Below, piece after piece: positions 58,576-64,000 of a DNA stretch of 64,000 bases; position 1 is the first letter of the stretch; the number at the start of each line of letters is the position of its first letter. The notes under the pieces are model-generated. The model saw only the letters and a program-made list of their open reading frames with translations, made no database searches and was not told the origin of the DNA. Source of the stretch: Hedera helix (lineage: Eukaryota; Streptophyta; Magnoliopsida; Apiales; Araliaceae); assembly GCA_947179155.2 (NCBI GenBank), contig OX359280.1, positions 39,698,055 through 39,762,054 of the forward strand. The letters run 5' to 3'. The position numbers and the translations under genes were made by a program.

Positions 58576-59776
58576 CTACATATACTTGTTGTCAGCTGAA
58601 GGAGCATCAGCGTAGCCAGTTCGCGTGGTCAAATTATCAGGCGCAATGTGACGGTTGCTGCTATCAGAAAGGTCCTGTACGCCTCCACCAACTGCCTGGT
58701 GACTGGAATAGCCTGCAGGGTTACTCGAATTGTTGTCGTAGGGATTCTCCGTGGCAGCGCCATATTGCTGGTCAGTATTGTGGAATGAATGCTTTTCCTC
58801 TTGGTGCACTGCCTTCTCGGCGGCTTTTTCAACGTGCAGATCCATTGCGGCTTCAGCCTCTTTTGCGAGCCGAACCTCATGAGCAACCTGCATCCTAGCT
58901 TTCGCCAGCTCTTTCTCCGCCTAGACAAGTAAAATTTGGATTGATCATGTTAATTAAGTGTTTGACATACTTTAAGTATCCAAATATAGAAAGTTTATGT
59001 AGAATGTGCTTTTTAACATTTCATTTTTAAAAAATGCAATGATTTCAATTTTATGGTATTACAATAGACTTGAAATCTGATTTAAAACAAGTTATTCCTA
59101 GTTAATTTGCATATCATGTTATATATTATTTATATACCTTTTACATACCTAATCCTTAGTACGTTTGAAAAATAATATCTGAAAGGTTGGATGACACTTT
59201 TGTCTCCTATACAAATTTATAGAATTGAGAATGACATGTCTATTATTGCAAATTGTATCGATTTACAATACATATATAACGATAAATTCACGTCAATATC
59301 TATCACGTCAATATCAAAAAATGACAGATACATGAGATAGAGCAGTATTCTATTTTATTGTTTATCATTTTATGATAATCACAATTCTTGTTCGATATAA
59401 AATGAATCGACATATAAATCATTTTCCGTTACACAAGATTCTTTATATGGTATGACTTCTTCATGTGTACTCTAGCGATACAAGTCATCCCCATGTTGTG
59501 ATTTGGCTTAGAAGTGATCAAAAATTTTAAAATAAATAAACGTCGAAGTATAAAATAAATTTGTAAATTTAGATATATATGACATTAAAGCGGACATACA
59601 AATTGAATTGACAGAAGTATTATAATTCAGCCATCTTGCAAGACAATTCCATATAAAGGGGCATCTTAAAAATCAACCTCCAAAGTTATTTTTCTTACCT
59701 TTTCCTCCTCTCTGGCTTCACTCTTGGCCCTTCGCATTTCTTTCATGTCACTTATTTTTTCCTTGACGGCCTGCAT
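58576..59776 (-). CDS. Late embryogenesis abundant protein, group 1 (LEA_1)
   Basis: Exon 1 is 59699-59776 (26 codons) and exon 2 is 58576-58920 (114 codons plus stop), joined in phase 0 across a 778-bp GT-AG intron. The product is 140 residues. It begins MQAVKEKISDMKEMRRAKSE, the family's typical MQ..KEKISDM start. It continues with a charged, Ala/Glu/Lys-rich helical stretch to about residue 70 (AKEAEAAMDLHVEKAAEKAV), then a Gly/Asn/Ser-rich disordered tail ending DAPSADNKYM. There is no signal peptide or membrane segment. Such proteins are hydrophilic, mostly unstructured and protective during drying of seeds or stressed tissue; this role is from family knowledge. The closest type is the LEA18/LEA46 group. 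A TATA-like element lies at 59888-59895. Confidence 0.9.
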
Positions 59777-59887
59777 TTTTCTTCTTTATTTTTGATAGTC
59801 TTCTTCCTTTGGAAAGAACTCAGACAAGCAAATGCAACTCCGACAAGTTAAAAATGCTACAAGAACATACCAATGATCATGTATAAA

Positions 59888-59895
59888 CTATATAG
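59888..59895 (-). promoter_or_regulatory. Candidate TATA box of the LEA gene
   Basis: ctatatag, about 110 bases before the ATG, at a plausible distance for a transcription start near 59860 and an 80-base 5' UTR. I saw no ABRE core (ACGTG) in the next few hundred bases. Confidence 0.3.
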
Positions 59896-60156
59896 ACAAT
59901 GCTGAAGTTTCTAAATATAGAAACATCATTGTTCACCGCCGGAAAAAGAGATCGAAATTCTTCTTGATGGCTAAAATACATGACAAATGTCAACCATGGA
60001 AAAGATTAGCGGTTATTATGGGGTATGCTTTGATTTGAATGAGTTTGTGTGGCCATTGGTCTTAAATTACACATTAATGTAATCCTACATATTAGAGTGT
60101 TTCTAATTTTTAGGAAAGGATAATGCCTGAACGAAATACAATGGAAAAGTATAAAT

Positions 60157-60305
60157 ACACAATATTTTTGTGTACATGTTGTGCACTTTCATTCACACTA
60201 TTTAATTATGAGGCCTGACACGAAAATTTGTGTTAGGCCCACCGTTAAATAGTGTAGATGAGTGTTATGCACATATTGTGCACAAAATATTGTGCACCTC
60301 AAGTT
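60157..60305. mobile_element. Foldback MITE upstream of the LEA gene
   Basis: The left arm (caatatttttgtgtacatgt, then cacactatttaa) and the right arm, complemented (caatattttgtgcacaatat, then cacta..taac), are inverted copies around aggcctgacac..gtgttaggcc. It lies about 400 bp upstream of the LEA start codon. The 60-residue frame at 60230-60412 crosses it and is not a gene. Confidence 0.7.
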
Positions 60306-61523
60306 GTACTTCATTGTTGACGGTTGACCCAAATTGTAATCAAGTACAACACATCCTCGTTAAGTATGGTAATTCTTTTAGGAAAACTTTTGTAACAGGA
60401 CTCTCGCGTTAATAACGCTAGCAGCTAGCTAGGAGCCTTTTGTACTTCATTGTTGACGGTTGACCCAAAGGGAAGAGTAAATAATTTAGGCGGTTGATAA
60501 TATTAAAATAATATTTATTTTGTCATAGAAAATATATATTTAATGATATTTTTACACTTATTTTAATAACATTTCTAATATTTAGTGACATTTATTATCC
60601 TGACAGCATAATTATTATCCTGACATTAGTAATAGCCATGCCGAACCAAAAGCTATAAAAAATATATATATATAAAAAAAAAAGGGATCAAATTGCCCTC
60701 TATTACACTTCACCTCCACTTTCTCAAAATTTTCCATCAATACCCATATAGCAACATAAAAATTGTTTTCAGCGACGGCACGAGTGATAAAATTATTTGA
60801 GATGAATACTATTGTGTCGTTAAATATAATATTTTTATTACCAAATATGTATCATTAAAAATTGAGTGAAAGGTATAATTATGGAACTTGGTGTAGATCT
60901 ACTTAACTAGCAAGTAATCTAGGAATGTGATATTCAGACATGGCTGAATTGTTAGTTTTGTTCCAAATAGAAAGGCTGGGGTAGAGCTGAAATGTTCTTC
61001 TCTTTTTTCTTTTTCGTTATTTTTTTTTTGTTTTCACTTTTATTCCCTTTATTTCGTAAATATATATATTACTCCACGTCTAGAAATGAAACAATACATC
61101 AACCTGCGAAAAAGGTTTCCTACACGGGTAGAGAACGCCGCTAAAAACAATCATTACTTATCAAGTCCAACGAAAGAAACAGTATTTTGACTAATTTTAC
61201 ATTTCTCAGTTTAACCTAATGAAGGCGAATTTTATTAGAAATAAAGGGAAAACGTAGGTTTAACATAAAGGAGGTGATCCAGATAGAGCAGCTGCGAGAA
61301 GCTGGAAACGGTAAGAAAAGGGAAAATGGAATATTCTTCATGGAGGACGACGACGTATGGTTACAGCGCCATTCTAATCATTTCAGATAATGGGGCTACG
61401 AGAGAATGGAAAGAGTCGACATAACAAAAGCACATTTCAAAGAAATGGATAGCTTCTTTACACACTTGTATTCAACATTTTTAAATTTACACAAACTTTC
61501 ACTAAACCAATCACCCGAAAAGC
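60306..61523. other. LEA-TTL intergenic region
   Basis: The phrase ttgtacttcattgttgacgg with its next seven bases occurs twice (about 60304 and 60438), bracketing a 105-bp segment, so it is a local direct repeat. 61255-61440 is less AT-rich and may belong to the TTL 3' region or to an unidentified small transcript; neither strand gives a domain. AT-rich DNA otherwise. Confidence 0.4.
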
Positions 61524-64000
61524 CTAGCTCCCACGATAAGTAGAGAACGAGAATGGGGAAAGCAAAAGAGGAACATGGAAATGCTCAAATTTCTGCAATT
61601 CGCTGATTTCAAACACAATTGTAACGAAGGGGAAAAATCCATCGGGGTTGTATTTGCTAGTATTGAAACTTATCCGATATATGCCAGGGTTCAATGCATC
61701 AACAATGTTCATCAATTGACCACTTCGTCCGTCTTTATCTGTCGTGGAAGACCCTTGAAATATCCAACTGCTTGCATCCCAGTTACCGAACACTGGACCA
61801 GGTTGATTGGTTTTCCACATCTCCAACTGCACTTCAATGCCAGCAGCAGGACACCCGCGAGCAGTATCCAAGACATGGGTTGTGATGGGTGGACGAGTCC
61901 TGGTTGAAGCTTGTGATGTTTTTGCAGCAGGAGATGCTGATGCAGAAGTCAAATGTGCTCCCATGATGCTCACACGATCTTCTATAATTTAAGAACAAAA
62001 GTCAAATGAAATGAACAAAGGAAACATAATACTATAGTATATACTTACCAAAAAATAATTATATAATGGCTTAATGGGAGTGTGGAAGCATAGACAAATG
62101 AAAAATTAACGAGTCTTCTTGTGCACTGAACTCATAAATAAAAAAATATAAATAAGTACCTCAGTACCTGAAACTAATGAAAGCAGAGAATACTTTCAAT
62201 AATCTTATAAAAAGAAACAGAAACTCACGAGTCATGAAAGGAAAATGTAAACAATACAACTTTACCACATAAAAAAAAGATGATTTGAATGATTATTTCA
62301 AAGAATATGAAAATGAAGTGGAAGTGGAAGTGGAAGTGGAAATGGAAAGAATGCAAACTGTACGGATAGATATATCACATACTTTTGTTACATAATAAGA
62401 AGAAGAAAAAGTACTCCAGAATTCATTTTAAGTTCATTATTATTGACCCTGCAATATGCATAGAACCATGATTGTTTCAGATGTTCAGATTTAAGAAGTA
62501 CTGTGATCAGCACTAGTCAACAAGTAAAAGTTTTTATAGCAGACACTTCCTTTTCGTCTTATATTAATTTATCAAATAGGACAACACTAAACATTCAAGA
62601 TTATAAGTTATAACTAAAAGGTGTTGGAGGTTTATCAAATACATTGAAGCATGAAACTGATAACTTTTGAAGATCAATTTCCTCCAGTTTGGTTGTACTC
62701 CCTCTATTCCACAAAAAATCTTATATGCAAAATTTGCAAACTTTAAGGATATAGTTTTCTTCCATGTTTATCCCTAAATAAAATGAGTGTCTAGTTTAGT
62801 AGTAGTGGCGTGACATTATGTCAGTTTATGCTATCATCAATAAAAAAGAGGACTCTTTTTGTGGAACAAAATTTCTTTGCAAATGTGGCTCTTTTTGTGG
62901 AAGTTATTACTATTTAATTATAGGATAAAAGTGCAAATGGTTAAATGAAGAATTTATTATCCTGATTCAAAAACAGGAAATGTGTAAAAAAAAAGTATGA
63001 CACACTAAGCTGATTCAAGGTAAAAATCACCTCCTGCTTTTGTCATAGCATCTGCAGTGGTTATTGTTGAAGTAGTATTTGCTGCAACTGAAAAGAGCTT
63101 GTTAAGACGTAGTTCAGTTACTTTCATTTGCTCCTGGGCTGCAATCTCAAACTCAACAATTGGCCTGTTAGGGTATCGACTCTACAAGAAAGCAAAAGGA
63201 AATAAGTGATGACATAAATCTATCAATTTCAACGTTGAAGTAACCTTATACTTGGCTTCTAGTGAAACGAAAATTGCAATTTGAAAACAAGTAACAAAAT
63301 TAAGGTGCTATACATTACAAACCATGCATTGTATGAATGAAGTGATTTCTTTTTCTAATTTATGCAACTCAGAACAGATATTCTTACAAGTCATACAAAG
63401 AATTATAGAATATCAAACAAATGACTATAAGCTAGCTGCAAAAAGAAATAAATCAAGGCCAGAAAAATCATAGAATAAATTGTCATTTTTACTGTCACTT
63501 AAATTCTAATGTGATTATAAATAAATTAATTGCACTATTCGATCTTGAAAGAAGAAGAAAAAATGTTTCTGTATTTCTATTTGGACCAAATCAAAATCTT
63601 AGAATTCTCAATCCGAAGGAAATCTCTTCAAATGCATTCACTATATATATATATATATATATATTATCCCATTCTAATCCTAACCGTCTATGATTGCAAT
63701 AAACGGCTAAGAATGGTTTAGCTGGGAAATGATCCATAGCCAATGGCAGCTATGGATCATCCTCCCATATATATACACACACACACACACATACATAAAA
63801 CATGAGTCTATTAATTTAATCTCTTATTGAAAAGTTTAAGTTTTAACTTCTTAGTAGTCACACTTTAAAGAAACGAGACTTCATTTTGACATTACCTTCA
63901 GCTCATCAAGTATTTCAGGTGTACTTCTTCCAGATGCACAAATTAGAAAAACAAATCCAAACTTCTGCCTGTAACGAGTGTTCCAATCATATAGCTCCTG
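61524..64000 (-). CDS. TTL: TTL/allantoin synthase, 3' exons (gene runs off the window)
   Basis: Exons visible on the minus strand: 63896-64000 and beyond (35 codons, QELYDWNTRYRQKFGFVFLI to LDELK), 63031-63181 (SRYPNRPIVEFEIAAQEQMK to TKAG), and 61524-61981 ending in a stop. All junctions are GT-AG and phases agree. The first two exons are the end of the OHCU decarboxylase domain (FGFVFLICASGR). The last holds the transthyretin-like HIU hydrolase domain: PPITTHVLDTARGCPAAGIE, DGRSGQLMNIVDALNPG and the C-terminal signature YRGS. The bifunctional enzyme converts hydroxyisourate through OHCU to S-allantoin in purine degradation. Between the domains, RVSIMGAHL fits an internal PTS2 peroxisomal signal. 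About 90 N-terminal residues lie outside. It appears intact. Confidence 0.95.
62314..62350 (+). repeat. (GGAAGT)n in a TTL intron
   Basis: About five tandem gtggaa units, within the intron at 61982-63030. Short simple repeat with no assigned role. Confidence 0.8.
62698..62872. mobile_element. Stowaway-like MITE in a TTL intron
   Basis: ctccctctattccacaaaaa after TA at the left, and its partial complement tttttgtggaac near 62855-62866 at the right. The right end is diverged and a second tttttgtggaa follows at about 62890. It is intronic between the last two exons. Confidence 0.5.
63729..63760. repeat. Perfect 12-bp stem hairpin in a TTL intron
   Basis: atgatccatagc, an eight-base loop, then gctatggatcat. 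It sits next to (AT)n at 63640-63662 and (AC)n at 63774-63790, and it is likely the centre of a decayed MITE. The two small frames at 63511-63721 are intronic and not genes. Confidence 0.7.

Noticed and set aside
58629..58928. 99-residue minus-strand frame rich in Arg and Lys
   Set aside because: Wrong frame of LEA exon 2. It runs past the exon 2 acceptor into the intron and shows no domain, while the other frame gives the LEA protein.
61268..61283. aaaggaggtgatccag, identical to the complement of the 16S rRNA 3' end
   Set aside because: Similarity stops after 16 bases on both sides, so there is no chloroplast rRNA insertion; most likely chance.
61575..61992. Plus-strand frames of 110, 63 and 61 residues
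   Set aside because: They lie antisense over the well-supported last TTL exon and have no domain.

Overview
This is an AT-rich, repeat-dense stretch of a flowering-plant nuclear genome. It is almost certainly a eudicot, but I cannot name the species. Evidence: GT-AG introns, plant-type gene families (a group 1 LEA protein, a transthyretin-like/allantoin synthase gene, a RING-H2 E3 of the MBR type), and Ty1-copia, Ty3-gypsy, LINE, Mutator-like, hAT and Stowaway-like elements. Only about 3% of the window is convincing host coding sequence. There are no bacterial features.

Real genes, all on the minus strand. (1) A four-exon RING-H2 gene at 46893-49840, 192 codons by my splice model, every intron in phase 0. 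(2) A two-exon LEA_1 gene at 58576-59776, 140 codons. (3) The 3' part of a TTL/allantoin synthase gene from 61524 to the window end: three exons covering the end of the OHCU decarboxylase domain and the whole HIU hydrolase domain.

Layout. 1-2500: gypsy relics, Stowaway-like MITEs and sequence resembling the region downstream of the LEA gene. 2880-5800: a decayed copia element interrupted by a 5'-truncated LINE. 5800-10380: intergenic sequence with a 932-bp Mutator-like foldback that carries a second MITE at its centre. 10380-18550: a decayed RING-H2 paralogue, an antisense GH3 beta-glucosidase fragment, and a tandemly duplicated promoter/first-exon block. 18554-33066: two 4.7-kb solo LTRs in opposite orientation, forming a giant inverted repeat, the second nested in another LTR. 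34540-44000: further promoter-block, LTR, copia, gypsy and LEA-downstream segments. 44140-46500: gypsy relics and a GGCC-rich hAT-like element. 46500-57300: a second, compact version of the same order (RING gene, promoter block, copia, gypsy, LEA-downstream, broken LEA copy), followed by the LEA and TTL genes.

The main architectural point is that 10.4-44.0 kb and 46.5-56.6 kb look like two copies of one composite unit. The first was inflated by LTR insertions and its RING gene died. The second kept an apparently intact RING gene. The LEA and TTL genes are ordinary neighbours outside the duplicated unit, apart from the LEA 3' end, which was partly duplicated.
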